Notes under the pieces: generated by a model
Told to the model about the DNA's origin: nothing
What the model saw: the letters and a program-made list of their open reading frames with translations, nothing else
Databases searched by the model: none
Shown: piece by piece, positions 1 through 10,178 of the stretch
How the letters are laid out: the number at the start of each line of letters is the position of its first letter
How positions within the stretch are numbered: position 1 is the first letter of the stretch
Assembly: GCF_000015665.1 (NCBI RefSeq)
Contig: NC_008817.1
Coordinates: 744,001 to 808,000, forward strand
DNA: 64,000 nucleotides
DNA from: Prochlorococcus marinus str. MIT 9515
Lineage (GTDB): Bacteria > Cyanobacteriota > Cyanobacteriia > PCC-6307 > Cyanobiaceae
Reading direction: 5' to 3'
Translations under genes and position numbers: made by a program

Positions 1-1
1 A

Positions 2-262
2 GCATTTGTAGAGATGTGTGGTGACATGGATGTACAGAGACTTACATTTGATAGTTACCTCTACAAGACGGTAGTAGCAATGAAACCACTTCAACAATTA
101 AAACTTACTCTTTTAACTCTAGGATCTGTTTTAAGAGGTAAGGCATTAGCGCCAAGCACATACAAGCCAGTCCCAAGTGCTGTAAGAGATGACAAGGAAG
201 TTGATAAGATGTTGGCGGTTAGCTCAATTAAAGGTGGGATTAAAAAAAATAAAAGTCAATAA
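2..262 (+). CDS. chlP: Geranylgeranyl reductase ChlP, C-terminal end (partial)
   Basis: This is the last 86 or so codons of a gene that enters from the left edge of the window. The residues match the C-terminus of ChlP, which reduces the geranylgeranyl side chain of chlorophyll to phytyl: a TFDSYLYK segment, then QQLKLTLLTLGSVLRG, then KPVPSAVRD, and a basic tail. The FAD-binding N-terminal domain lies outside the window. The gene converges on glyS with 17 bases between the two stops. I am confident of the family; the start cannot be seen. Confidence 0.88.
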   Translation, partial: AFVEMCGDMDVQRLTFDSYLYKTVVAMKPLQQLKLTLLTLGSVLRGKALAPSTYKPVPSAVRDDKEVDKMLAVSSIKGGIKKNKSQ

Positions 263-279
263 CAATTGTTTTTGAATTA

Positions 280-2439
280 TTAATTTAGTTTAGTAAAATC
301 AGCAATTTTTAAAGAGTAATTTCTGATCAAACCTAGTAAATTTAATCGATTATTTTTGATTTCTGGATCTTCTGACATAATCAAAACCCCCTTATCATTA
401 TCAAACAGTTCATTAAGGTTATTGGTATTATTTTCAAATAAATTAAAAAGCTCAAAATAATCCCAATTAGTTGATGAAATAAATACTTCTATTTCTTTGA
501 TGAATTGAAATACTTTGGTTTCACATTCTTTTTCAAATAAATTTGGATTAACATAATCCTTGCTTGCAAAAATTGATCTTTTTAAATTACCACTTTCAGC
601 TAATTTACAAACTCTAGAGATGACTTTTTGAATCTCAGAAAAATTTGCTTTCTCTTTAAGCTGTTTAATAGTATTAATCCTTTTTTTTAAATCCAAAATA
701 TTCACTATTCTTGTTTCAACTGATGAATCAGTAAAACAAGTAGCTTTAATTACATCTTTACTGATTGATAGTTCATCAAGATGGCTAGCAATTCTTTGAT
801 TAGAAAATTCAATTAAGTCAGTTAAAACTTTTTCTTTCTCAAATTTTAAATTAGGTAATGAAATTTCCCAATATTCAATAAGTTCCCTAAATATATTTTC
901 AATAGCTATATCAAGTTCAAATTGCCAAATAATTAAAATAACCCCATTTAAATTTCTTCTAAGTGCATAAGGGTCAGAGGAACCACTTGGTCTTTTTCCC
1001 GAAATAAATATACTTATTAAAGTTTCTATTTTGTCAGAGATAGAAACAATAGCTCCGTATTTTGTAGAAGGTAAATCATCTTTATAAAAACGTGGCAAAT
1101 AATGTTCAGCTACAGCAATACAAATTTCTTTGCTAAAACCTTCATTTCGTAAGTATTTACCTCCCATTATCCCTTGCAATTCGGGAAATTCATAAACAAT
1201 TTCACTACACAAATCGTTTTTACAGTACTTTGCAGCTTCTATAATTTTATTACTATCTAAAGATTGATCATTTAAATAATTTAAAATCTTCTCTGAGGTG
1301 GCCTGAATTCTTTTTACTCTCTGAAAAACATTACCCATACCTTTCAAATAAGAAACAGATTTTAGTTTTTCATTACGGACATTAGAAGCAACTTTTTTGT
1401 CACTTTCTACAAAAAACCTTGCATCAGAGAATCTTGCCCTAAGTACTTTTTCATTCCCCTTTGCAATAGTATTGTTAGATTCTTTAAGACCATTAGATAG
1501 GACAAAGAATTTTGTACTTATAATTTCTTCAGAACTCAAACCTAATTTGGAAAATTTTTTATTCTTTTTTAGAAGAGGAATGTATCTTTGATGATTTTTC
1601 ATTACTGTTGAAAGAACTTCAACAGGCAAATTAAGAAATTGCTTATCAAAATTACAAGTTATTAAATTAGGTGATTCAACTAAATCAGTTAGTTCGTTGA
1701 GCAAACTCTCAGAGAGACTAGGGTCTAATTTTAACAATTGAGATTCCTGGTTTATTAGATTATCAATTTTTTCTTTTCTTTCTTCTCTGTTAACAAAAAC
1801 TCCACTTTCAGCCATTAATCCAAAATAATTATATGAAGATTGGATTTCAATAACTTTATTTATTAACCTGTGACCGTTTGATTTGTTACCTATTTTGATC
1901 CTAGGATCACATTCATCGAAAGCAAAATCAAGAATTTCATCATCATAAAGTGAGACAATCCAGCGGATAGGTCTTGAAAATTTAAAGCTACCGTACCCCC
2001 ATTTCATAAATCGAGGACCTTGCAAATTTTTTATTAATTTTGGAATTATTAAAGATAAAGCAGACTTTGTAGATTCTCCTTTTTCAATTTTCGTTCCAAA
2101 TACAAACTCACCCTTTTCTGTTTTTCTTATTTGGAGATCTTCTATATTAATCCCTAAACTATTTGCAAAACCAAGAGCAGCTTGGGTTGGAACTCCATTT
2201 AAAAATGCAGCAGAAGCTTTAGGCCCTTTTCTTGTAACTCTCTTATCATCGGCATAATCAACTAAACCTTCTAAAAATAGAACTATTCTTCTTGGTGTGG
2301 AGGTGCAAATAATATTCTTGTATTTGATAAGTTTCTTATCAAATTCAAATTTGATATTAGAGTAAATTTGGTTTATTACAGAATGAGAAAAATTGGCCGG
2401 TAACTCTTCTGTTCCTATCTCAAGTAAATATTTAGACAA
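280..2439 (-). CDS. glyS: Glycyl-tRNA synthetase beta subunit
   Basis: This 719-residue protein has the usual length of GlyS, the beta chain of the bacterial alpha2beta2 glycyl-tRNA synthetase, which charges tRNA-Gly with glycine in the cytoplasm. The N-terminus carries the family hallmark LLEIGTEELPA (residues 5-15). Further hallmarks are GPRFMKWG (about 141-148) and KNHQRYIPL (about 281-289). The C-terminal part is the helical anticodon-binding region. The alpha subunit gene glyQ is not in the window, so the two subunits are encoded apart here. It is divergent from sir, with an 88-base gap. Confidence 0.95.
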   Translation of the reverse strand: MSKYLLEIGTEELPANFSHSVINQIYSNIKFEFDKKLIKYKNIICTSTPRRIVLFLEGLVDYADDKRVTRKGPKASAAFLNGVPTQAALGFANSLGINIEDLQIRKTEKGEFVFGTKIEKGESTKSALSLIIPKLIKNLQGPRFMKWGYGSFKFSRPIRWIVSLYDDEILDFAFDECDPRIKIGNKSNGHRLINKVIEIQSSYNYFGLMAESGVFVNREERKEKIDNLINQESQLLKLDPSLSESLLNELTDLVESPNLITCNFDKQFLNLPVEVLSTVMKNHQRYIPLLKKNKKFSKLGLSSEEIISTKFFVLSNGLKESNNTIAKGNEKVLRARFSDARFFVESDKKVASNVRNEKLKSVSYLKGMGNVFQRVKRIQATSEKILNYLNDQSLDSNKIIEAAKYCKNDLCSEIVYEFPELQGIMGGKYLRNEGFSKEICIAVAEHYLPRFYKDDLPSTKYGAIVSISDKIETLISIFISGKRPSGSSDPYALRRNLNGVILIIWQFELDIAIENIFRELIEYWEISLPNLKFEKEKVLTDLIEFSNQRIASHLDELSISKDVIKATCFTDSSVETRIVNILDLKKRINTIKQLKEKANFSEIQKVISRVCKLAESGNLKRSIFASKDYVNPNLFEKECETKVFQFIKEIEVFISSTNWDYFELFNLFENNTNNLNELFDNDKGVLIMSEDPEIKNNRLNLLGLIRNYSLKIADFTKLN

Positions 2440-2527
2440 AAATAATTTATGGGCTATTACAACTATAATTTACTACCGGTTAAATAAGCTTTTCGCTAAT
2501 GTATAAAAAGAGATATGTTTTGGTCCC

Positions 2528-4318
2528 TTGATCAAGGTCGAAAAAGTAAAAAAGAAAAAAAAGATTGAAAAACAAGAGACGGTTTGCTTAGCAAATGGTC
2601 TAGAGGTATCTAAGTTTGAAAATTTCAAGAAGGGCAGTGAATTTCTCAAGGAACCACTTGCAAGCGAACTAAAGAATGAAAGTGATCATTTTACAAATGA
2701 TGCTGTTCAACTATTGAAATTTCATGGAAGTTATCAACAAGATAATAGAGAAAACAGAAAGCCTGGCAAAGGGAAAGATTGGCAGATGATGCTTAGGCTA
2801 AGAAGTCCTGGGGGAGAAATCCCAGGAAAACTATTTCTATCTTTAGATGAATTATCAGACAAACTCGGGAACGGCACACTGAGAATAACAACTAGACAAG
2901 CCTTTCAAATGCATGGAATCAGGAAAGATAATTTGAAGAAAGTTATTAAATCTATTGTAAATTCAATGGGCTCAACTTTAGCTGCGTGTGGGGACATAAA
3001 TAGAAATGTCATGGCTCCTGCCGCACCTTTTGAAACATCAGAATACATAACTGCAAGAACTTTAGCCGTAAAAGTTGCCGATCTCTTAACACCTGTAGCA
3101 GGACAAGGAACTTTTTTAGAGCTTTGGGCTGACGGAGATTTGGAATACACTATAAAACCAGATAAAGAGATTGAAGAGAATAGAAAATTACAGTTTAAAG
3201 AGAATGTTTTTAGCGGGTCCAAAAAGGAACCTTTATATGGATCTACCTACCTCCCAAGGAAGTTTAAATGTGCTGTCACCGTTCCTGGCGATAATTCTGT
3301 TGATCTTCTTACTAATGATATTGGAATAGTTGCATTCACTTCTAAAGAAGGGGAATTCGAAGGATGTAATTTTTATATAGGTGGAGGTATGGGTCGAACT
3401 CATAATAATGAAGAGACCTTTGCAAGAATTGCAGATCCACTTGGTTATGTTGATAAGAAAGATATATATGAACTAATTCAAAGTATCGTTGCCATTCAAA
3501 GAGATTATGGAGATAGAAAATCAAGGAAAAATTCTAGAATGAAATACCTTTTGCATAGAAAAGGTATTAAATGGTTTAAAAAAATTCTTTTAGATAAATA
3601 TTTTAGAAAAGAAATTAAGCCTTTAAGAAAAGAACCAGAGAATAAATTAATTGATTATCTAGGTTGGCATAAACAAAATGAAGATTATTATTTTGTTGGT
3701 TTACCTTTATTATCGGGAAGGCTTTATGGAAAGAAGAAATCACTAATAAGAAATATTGTTAAAGAAAATAATCTTGATTTAAGACTTACACCTAATCAAG
3801 ATATTTTACTTTGTAATATTCCCAAAAAAAACAAAAGAGAAATTCAAAAAGCCTTAAAAAGTATTGGATATGACAATCTTCATGATATCAATGAAATTCA
3901 AAGACACGCTTTAGCATGTCCAGCCCTCCCTCTTTGTGGTCTGGCCATGACCGAAGCCGAAAGAATTTTGCCTGAAGTTCTCAGTAGAATTGAAAATTTA
4001 TTAAATGATATGAATATAGAAAAGACGATATTGTTCCGCATGACAGGATGCCCAAACGGATGTACAAGACCTTATATGGCAGAACTGGCTCTTGTAGGGA
4101 GTGGGCAAAATAAATATCAACTATGGTTAGGCGGCAGTAAAAACCTTCAAAGGTTAGCGAGACCGTACTTGCAAAGAATGGATCTCGATGATTTAGAAAA
4201 AACTATTAAACCATTACTTGAATTTTGGAAGAAAAGCAATCCAGAAAAAGATTTTGGTGATTTTATAAATAATGAAACTGATTCTTCTATTAATAATTTA
4301 TTAATAGAATTTGATTAA
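2528..4318 (+). CDS. sir: Ferredoxin-sulfite reductase
   Basis: This 596-residue siroheme/[4Fe-4S] reductase is predicted to convert sulfite to sulfide with electrons from ferredoxin, in assimilatory sulfur metabolism. Two tandem ferredoxin-like/siroheme half-domains are visible. The cluster-siroheme cysteines lie in CPALPLC (residues about 461-467) and, about 40 residues later, GCPNGC. The substrate-side basic segment TTRQAFQMHGI is at about 120-130. Ferredoxin-nitrite reductase is the nearest alternative, but the length and N-terminal half fit plant and cyanobacterial Sir. The start is TTG; no in-frame ATG occurs before the conserved core. The N-terminus is very lysine-rich. Confidence 0.9.
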   Translation: MIKVEKVKKKKKIEKQETVCLANGLEVSKFENFKKGSEFLKEPLASELKNESDHFTNDAVQLLKFHGSYQQDNRENRKPGKGKDWQMMLRLRSPGGEIPGKLFLSLDELSDKLGNGTLRITTRQAFQMHGIRKDNLKKVIKSIVNSMGSTLAACGDINRNVMAPAAPFETSEYITARTLAVKVADLLTPVAGQGTFLELWADGDLEYTIKPDKEIEENRKLQFKENVFSGSKKEPLYGSTYLPRKFKCAVTVPGDNSVDLLTNDIGIVAFTSKEGEFEGCNFYIGGGMGRTHNNEETFARIADPLGYVDKKDIYELIQSIVAIQRDYGDRKSRKNSRMKYLLHRKGIKWFKKILLDKYFRKEIKPLRKEPENKLIDYLGWHKQNEDYYFVGLPLLSGRLYGKKKSLIRNIVKENNLDLRLTPNQDILLCNIPKKNKREIQKALKSIGYDNLHDINEIQRHALACPALPLCGLAMTEAERILPEVLSRIENLLNDMNIEKTILFRMTGCPNGCTRPYMAELALVGSGQNKYQLWLGGSKNLQRLARPYLQRMDLDDLEKTIKPLLEFWKKSNPEKDFGDFINNETDSSINNLLIEFD

Positions 4319-4321
4319 TAT

Positions 4322-5007
4322 TTAAATTATCCCATATAAAGCATTAGCTTTTTTATTCTTCCAAGCCCATAATTGATCTCCATAGCTAAAATGCCACCAT
4401 TCATTTGGATGTTGTACGAATTCAAATTTATTCATAATTTCTTTTAATAATTTTCTTCTATTATCGAAGACAATTGCATCTTCTTTTTCAATATTTTTAT
4501 AAAAATCCGGTTTAGATTTCTCATTCATCTCATCAATATTACTCCCCATATCAATTATATTTCCATACTTATCGGCCAAAGTTATATCCAAAGCGCCTCC
4601 AGTTGAATGAGGAGGAGGAAATCTATCATCGAATGATGGGTATGCCCAAAATTCCTCAACTTTTTTTGTATTAGAGGATAGCTTTCCATATCTTTTTCAG
4701 AAGCATCAATATCTAACCGTTTACATTCCAAAATAAAAGCTCTATTAAACATAAATTCTTGGACTTCGATAGGACGCCAACTGTCATAAATTAAAAGGTG
4801 AAAATTACTATTTCTTAATTTTAAATATTCATTTACTTTAATTAATCTTTTAATAACTTCTTCTCTTAATTTCCAAATCCCCTCATCCTCTCTATAAGGA
4901 GCACCCATATCATAATAAGGATGAGGACTAATAAATTTGAAACAATTAGGTATTGCTATCAATTTATCTTTATTCTCTTCAATTGGGACTTTATTCCAAA
5001 TTTTCAA
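4322..5007 (-). pseudogene. VanX-type D-Ala-D-Ala dipeptidase, frameshifted
   Basis: Two reading frames together encode one M15D (VanX/DdpX) dipeptidase of about 228 residues, which would cleave D-Ala-D-Ala from peptidoglycan turnover. The first frame (TTG start at 5007) runs through YDSWRP and ends out of frame after PLIQKK. The second frame carries HSTGGALDITLAD, with the zinc-ligand His and Asp, and then EWWH, with the catalytic Glu and third zinc ligand. Adding one A to the 7-A run (plus-strand T run 4661-4667) restores one frame reading VEEFWAYPSFDDRFPPPHS. All catalytic motifs are therefore intact. This is a recent one-base loss, a sequencing error, or slippage-dependent expression. Confidence 0.8.
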
Positions 5008-5067
5008 ATATTTTTTTTAATTGATCTCATATTTGCATATATTTTAAAATTTACAATTATTAAATTA

Positions 5068-7524
5068 TTAATTTAAGAAATCATGTACAAATTTATTATC
5101 AGAATTGTCAATTAACAAATCTTTCAACATAAAATTTTTTCTTAAGTCAGGATCATCCTTTATTACGTTCTGCGCCTCTTCTCGAGCTTTTTCAATTAAC
5201 ACCTTATTATTTGGTAAGTTATCCAATACAAAATCTGGTAATCCTGATTGCTTATACCCCAAGAGTTGCCCTGGACCTCTTATCTCTAAATCTTTTTCCG
5301 CGATATAAAAACCATCATTAGATTTTTCTAAAACTTTTAGTCTTTTGTTTTCTAATCCATTTTTATCAGAGGTTATTAAGTAACAAAATGATTTATGGGT
5401 GCCTCTCCCAACTCTTCCTCTTAACTGATGCAACTGAGATAATCCAAATCTCTCTGAGTTATAAATTATCATGATTGAAGCATTAGGTACATCAATACCG
5501 ACTTCAATAACTGTAGTGGATACCAAAATACTAATTTCATTTTTTAAAAATGAATTAATTACGATATTCTTCTCATCAGAATTTAATTTCCCGTGTAATA
5601 GTCCAACTTTATTTTTTAAAAAGATCTCCTCTGATAAATACTGAAAAATGTTTTTTGCAGAGCTTAAATTCATTTTTTCAGAATCTTCGATTAATGGCAA
5701 AATTACATAAGCTTGTTTTCCATTATCTATTTCATTCTCTACAAGTGAAAATAGTTTATCTAAATCATCCTCTGTAATTATTTTTGTAATTATTGGAACT
5801 CTTCCTGGTGGCAGTTCTGTAATCTGACTAATATCTAGATCTCCATATAGTGACAAGGCAAGTGTCCTTGGTATTGGTGTGGCTGTCATTGATAACAAAT
5901 TCGTATTATCGCCTTTATTCAGTAATCTATTTCTTTGAGTCACCCCAAACCTATGTTGTTCATCAATGACCACCATACCTAATGAATTAAAAATAACTTT
6001 ATCTTCAAATAATGCATGAGTACCTACAAGAATATCTACCATTCCATTTTTTAAATTTATTAGTATTTCTTTTCTCTTTTTTTGTGGGGTGTTACCTGTA
6101 AGTAGTTCGACCGAAACAGAAAGTGGATTTAGATATTTTAATAAATTTTTATAGTGCTGATTAGCAAGTACTTCTGTAGGAACCATTAATGCACCTTGCT
6201 GATCTTTTTCAAGAATAATTAAAAGGGAAACAATTGCAATAATAGTTTTACCACTACCAACATCTCCCTGAAGTAGTCTGGACATAGGGGTTAAATCTGA
6301 TATGTCTAATTTAATTTCATCAAGGACTTTTTCCTGAGATTTTGTTAATTGAAAAGGAATTTTATTTAAAAAATCTTGGAGTAAAAATCTTTTTTGAGCA
6401 AATGTTCGATTAGTTGATTTTTTATTATTCTTACGCTTTCTCAATAAAAACTTCATTTGTAATAGAAATAGTTCATCAAATACCAATCTTTTTTTTGATT
6501 CAATCAAAGCATCCTGATTTGGAGGTAAATGAATGTTTATTAAAGAATCACTTTTTGGTAATAAAGATAATGAACTAATTTGTTTTTGAGTAAGTAAGTC
6601 TGGATAATCTTTTGAATAAATAATTACTTTTTTAATTAATTTGATAAAACTTATATTTGAAAATGATTCTGATAAGGAGTATAAAGGCATAATCTTACCA
6701 GAGAAATTAAAAGATTCATCATTATTATTTAAAATCTCTATCTGCGGATCAATAAAATTTTTTCCATATTCAGATAGTTTGACCTTACCAGAAATAGCTA
6801 TTTTAGTACCAGGAATATATAAAGATTTCTGAGAAGTATAAAAGGAATAAGATCTATATCTTTTTCCTAAAAAAAATTTTGTAACTTTAATAGATGATGT
6901 CTCATCAAAAATTACTATATTCATTATGGATAAATTACTATTATTTTGACTCTTATAAATAGAAAACTTTTTAATAGTTGCAATACAAGTGTATAAATTA
7001 TCTGGTTTTAGATTAACTATTTTTACTCTATTTGTATAATCTAAATAAGTACGTGGAAAATAATTGATTAAGTCTTTTATGTTAAATATACCTAATTCGT
7101 TTAGTTTCTTTTTAGTTACTTTACCTATACTTTTTATCAAGGAAATATCTGAGTATAAAGATAGATTTGAATCTGCAAATCTTGAATAATTACTAGTAGT
7201 ATTTTTACTAGAGTAAATTAAATCAATAGATGTACTTAATTTTAATAGACATTTTCTAGTATCAATTACAAGTCTTTTTCTCTGATTACTATCTAAATTA
7301 TTATATTGAGAATATTTAATTGAAAATTCACTAAATAATTTGATATATTCATCAGTTAATTTAAGATTTTCTAAATTGCTTAATGATTCATAAAGATAAT
7401 CATTAAAAAATTGTTTTCTACCATGTAAATTAGTAAATTTATTTTCTGACTCTAGTGTGAGTGATTTTTGAAGGGGTCTAATCCAATTCTTAATTAAATT
7501 TATATATTGTTTATTATTCGTCAC
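5068..7524 (-). CDS. recG: ATP-dependent DNA helicase RecG
   Basis: RecG is a superfamily 2 helicase that remodels stalled replication forks and Holliday junctions. The 818-residue protein has an N-terminal cyanobacterial extension, a wedge (OB-fold) domain, and a helicase core with Walker A GDVGSGKT, DEQHRFG (motif II), MTATPIPRTLAL (motif III) and QLRGRVGRG (motif VI). The C-terminal TRG-like region follows motif VI. It lies downstream of tsf and a conserved hypothetical gene on the same strand, in what looks like an rpsB-tsf-recG run. All helicase motifs are intact. Confidence 0.95.
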   Translation of the reverse strand: MTNNKQYINLIKNWIRPLQKSLTLESENKFTNLHGRKQFFNDYLYESLSNLENLKLTDEYIKLFSEFSIKYSQYNNLDSNQRKRLVIDTRKCLLKLSTSIDLIYSSKNTTSNYSRFADSNLSLYSDISLIKSIGKVTKKKLNELGIFNIKDLINYFPRTYLDYTNRVKIVNLKPDNLYTCIATIKKFSIYKSQNNSNLSIMNIVIFDETSSIKVTKFFLGKRYRSYSFYTSQKSLYIPGTKIAISGKVKLSEYGKNFIDPQIEILNNNDESFNFSGKIMPLYSLSESFSNISFIKLIKKVIIYSKDYPDLLTQKQISSLSLLPKSDSLINIHLPPNQDALIESKKRLVFDELFLLQMKFLLRKRKNNKKSTNRTFAQKRFLLQDFLNKIPFQLTKSQEKVLDEIKLDISDLTPMSRLLQGDVGSGKTIIAIVSLLIILEKDQQGALMVPTEVLANQHYKNLLKYLNPLSVSVELLTGNTPQKKRKEILINLKNGMVDILVGTHALFEDKVIFNSLGMVVIDEQHRFGVTQRNRLLNKGDNTNLLSMTATPIPRTLALSLYGDLDISQITELPPGRVPIITKIITEDDLDKLFSLVENEIDNGKQAYVILPLIEDSEKMNLSSAKNIFQYLSEEIFLKNKVGLLHGKLNSDEKNIVINSFLKNEISILVSTTVIEVGIDVPNASIMIIYNSERFGLSQLHQLRGRVGRGTHKSFCYLITSDKNGLENKRLKVLEKSNDGFYIAEKDLEIRGPGQLLGYKQSGLPDFVLDNLPNNKVLIEKAREEAQNVIKDDPDLRKNFMLKDLLIDNSDNKFVHDFLN

Positions 7525-7553
7525 TTTATCTGAGAGATAAACTTAAGATTTTA

Positions 7554-8633
7554 TTATTTTAAATTTTTAAGGTAAAGTTCCTTATTTTTCCAATATAGAT
7601 GTTTTTTATTTAATAATCTAAATTTATTCTTTAATTCGTTAATATTATTTCTACAGATTGAAAGCTCTAAATTATGAAATTCTAATTCAATATCTGAGAT
7701 GTTAAACAAACTTATATTGCCTGATTTATTATTAAATTCAGTAAAGTTACTTGGGTTTAGATCATAACTAATTACGAAAGGATGAGGATGTTTTATTAAA
7801 TTATGATTATTTGATAAGAATTTGAAAATATCTTCGGATATGTTTTTTTGAATTAATTTTATTTTGAATAATTCTGAATTTACCTTATATGAAAGGTCTA
7901 CTAAAAATTGGTTAAAACCTTTATCAACTTTTTCAAATAAGTTTAAATTATCACTATATAGAGAAACATCATTTTCTTGATCATTAAAGTTCTTAGGATT
8001 AATTATGTTTTTTTCTTTTGTTCCTTCTATTAATTCAAGAACAGAATCAATGATATGTTTCTCATCTTCAAGATCTTTAATACTAGGTTGTTTCGAATAG
8101 TAATTTAAACAATCATTTTCATCCAAATTTACAGATGAAAATTCATCATCATTTATAGACTCATAATATTGATATGAATTTAACTTATTACTGCAATTAA
8201 ATTCAATGGATTCTTTAGTAATTAATTCCGTTTCATAGTCAAAATTAACCGTTTTAGATTTTTTTAATTTTAATAATTCTTTTAATGCTTTTTTATTTAT
8301 TAAATGTATTTGGGTCTCACTATTATCGATTAACTTCAACTGCTCAATTGTTAATAATGGAAGTTTTGATTGGATAAGAAAGCTAATATCATTGTTTAAA
8401 AAGTTGATTAATTCTAGGTTTTTATATTCTTTATCGCTGTTCCTAAGAGATAGATCAGAATAAAGTCCAAATATCCCTTTCTCAGTAGACGAAAGAATAG
8501 ATTTTCTTACAATCCTAAAATAAATTTCATATTCTTTATAAATATTTTTTAATAATATATCTTTTTTAACCTCAGCCCTATCGAGCTGAATCTTCACCTC
8601 TTTTGAATATCTACCTTTGATACTATTATCCAA
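7554..8633 (-). CDS. Conserved hypothetical protein between tsf and recG
   Basis: I do not recognise this 359-residue protein. It is rich in Lys, Asn, Glu and Ile, has no signal peptide and no convincing membrane segment, and appears mostly helical with a low-complexity acidic middle (about residues 160-230). It begins 5 bases after the tsf stop and ends 29 bases before recG on the same strand, so it is probably co-transcribed with translation and repair genes. No catalytic motif is visible and no function is assigned. Confidence 0.75.
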   Translation of the reverse strand: MDNSIKGRYSKEVKIQLDRAEVKKDILLKNIYKEYEIYFRIVRKSILSSTEKGIFGLYSDLSLRNSDKEYKNLELINFLNNDISFLIQSKLPLLTIEQLKLIDNSETQIHLINKKALKELLKLKKSKTVNFDYETELITKESIEFNCSNKLNSYQYYESINDDEFSSVNLDENDCLNYYSKQPSIKDLEDEKHIIDSVLELIEGTKEKNIINPKNFNDQENDVSLYSDNLNLFEKVDKGFNQFLVDLSYKVNSELFKIKLIQKNISEDIFKFLSNNHNLIKHPHPFVISYDLNPSNFTEFNNKSGNISLFNISDIELEFHNLELSICRNNINELKNKFRLLNKKHLYWKNKELYLKNLK

Positions 8634-8638
8634 ATTTA

Positions 8639-9295
8639 TTAATTTGACTTTAAAGATGCGACTTCATCGGCAAAGTCCATTTCATTCTTTTCAATACCCT
8701 CACCTAACGTATATCTTGTGAAACGCCTCACTTTGATATTTTCACCAATTTTAGCTGCTGCCTGCTTTACTAAATCTTCTACTGTTAGAGAACTATCCTT
8801 TATATAAGGTTGAGAAAGCAAGACCAACTCATTTAGTCTTTTAGCAATTCTACCTTCAACAATTTTTTCTTTAATATTTTCGGGCTTACCAGACAAGTCA
8901 TCTCTACCCATTTCTATTCCTTTTTCTTTTTTTACAACATCTTCCGGTATTTCATCAATAGAAACGTATTCAACATTTGGACATGCGGCTACTTGCATCG
9001 ATACATCCTTTAAAAGAGATTGAAAAATATCTCCTCTAGCAACGAAATCAGTTTCACAATTTAGTTCTAAAAGAACACCTACTCTAGAACCTGTATGAAT
9101 ATAACTGCCTATAGAACCTTCCGCAGCAACTCTCCCCGATTTCTTCTCTGCACTTGCGATTCCTTTTTTTCTTAACCACTCTAGGGCTTTTTCAACATTT
9201 CCATCTGTCTCATTTAAAGCCTTTTTACAATCCATCATCCCGGCTCCAGTCTTATCTCTAAGATCTTTTACAAGTTTTGCTGTAATGTTTGCCAT
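8639..9295 (-). CDS. tsf: Translation elongation factor Ts
   Basis: EF-Ts exchanges GDP for GTP on EF-Tu. The 218-residue protein has the N-terminal UBA-like domain with [12 protein letters not shown] (residues about 16-27) and [12 protein letters not shown], followed by the conserved [11 protein letters not shown] segment that contacts EF-Tu. The short length is typical of cyanobacteria, which lack the longer second coiled-coil subdomain of E. coli EF-Ts. It follows rpsB by 41 bases, the classical rpsB-tsf pair. Confidence 0.97.
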
Positions 9296-9336
9296 TTAAA
9301 TAATAATTTTTTGGTTTTTTGAAGTTTTAATAAAAA

Positions 9337-10041
9337 TTAAACTTTTCTTTGATCATTAGAACCTTTTCTACCTTCATTAATTGCATCTGCAAGTCGTCCT
9401 AAAATAAGTTGAACAGATCTCACTGCATCATCATTGCATGGAATAGGAACTTCACACAAATCAGGATCACAGTTAGTGTCTAACATTGAGACTAAAGATA
9501 TATCTAATTTTCTTGCTTCAAGGACAGCATTAGATTCTCTTCTTTGATCAACAAGTACAACTACGTCAGGTAATCTTCTCATTCCTTTAAGACCACCTAA
9601 ATACTTTTGCAAACGTTCTAGCTCTCTTCTTAAAACCGCAGCCTCCTTTTTAGGTCTCATGGCTATGGCACCGCTACTTTCCATTCTTTCAAGATCTTTT
9701 AATCTTTCTATCCTTGCTTTCATGGTGGACCAATTAGTAAGCATGCCTCCTAACCACCTTTGGTTAACATATGCTGCACCACATCTAACAGCTTCTTGAG
9801 CAACAACATCTGAAGCTTGTTTTTTTGTTCCAACAAAAAGAAATCTTTTTCCGCTCTTTGCAGCATTTCTAGTCCACTTATAAGCGTTATTCATGCATAA
9901 AGCGGTTTTTACAAGGTCAATAATATGAACCCCATTCCTTGCGCAATAAATATACTTAGACATTTTGGGATTCCAACGTCTAGTTTGGTGCCCAAAATGA
10001 GCACCAGCTTCCATCATTTCAGATAGAGATACAACAGCCAT
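9337..10041 (-). CDS. rpsB: 30S ribosomal protein S2
   Basis: S2 is an essential protein of the small-subunit body. The N-terminal [18 protein letters not shown], the [11 protein letters not shown] segment and the [11 protein letters not shown] motif are diagnostic, and the 234-residue length is normal. It is the first gene of the minus-strand rpsB-tsf run. The 137 bases upstream, before the converging end of the glycosyltransferase gene, should hold its promoter, but no clear -35/-10 pair was picked out. Confidence 0.97.
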   Translation of the reverse strand: MAVVSLSEMMEAGAHFGHQTRRWNPKMSKYIYCARNGVHIIDLVKTALCMNNAYKWTRNAAKSGKRFLFVGTKKQASDVVAQEAVRCGAAYVNQRWLGGMLTNWSTMKARIERLKDLERMESSGAIAMRPKKEAAVLRRELERLQKYLGGLKGMRRLPDVVVLVDQRRESNAVLEARKLDISLVSMLDTNCDPDLCEVPIPCNDDAVRSVQLILGRLADAINEGRKGSNDQRKV

Positions 10042-10178
10042 GTTTAAATAGTTTCGGGTTAGCCTCCATCCGACGGGGAATTTAAATATTTAAATCACCC
10101 GAAAACAGTCAGATGTGTGGTTTTTAATTTTATTTATTGTAGCAAATAATCAGCATTCCTTGAAGAGATTATTTAAAT

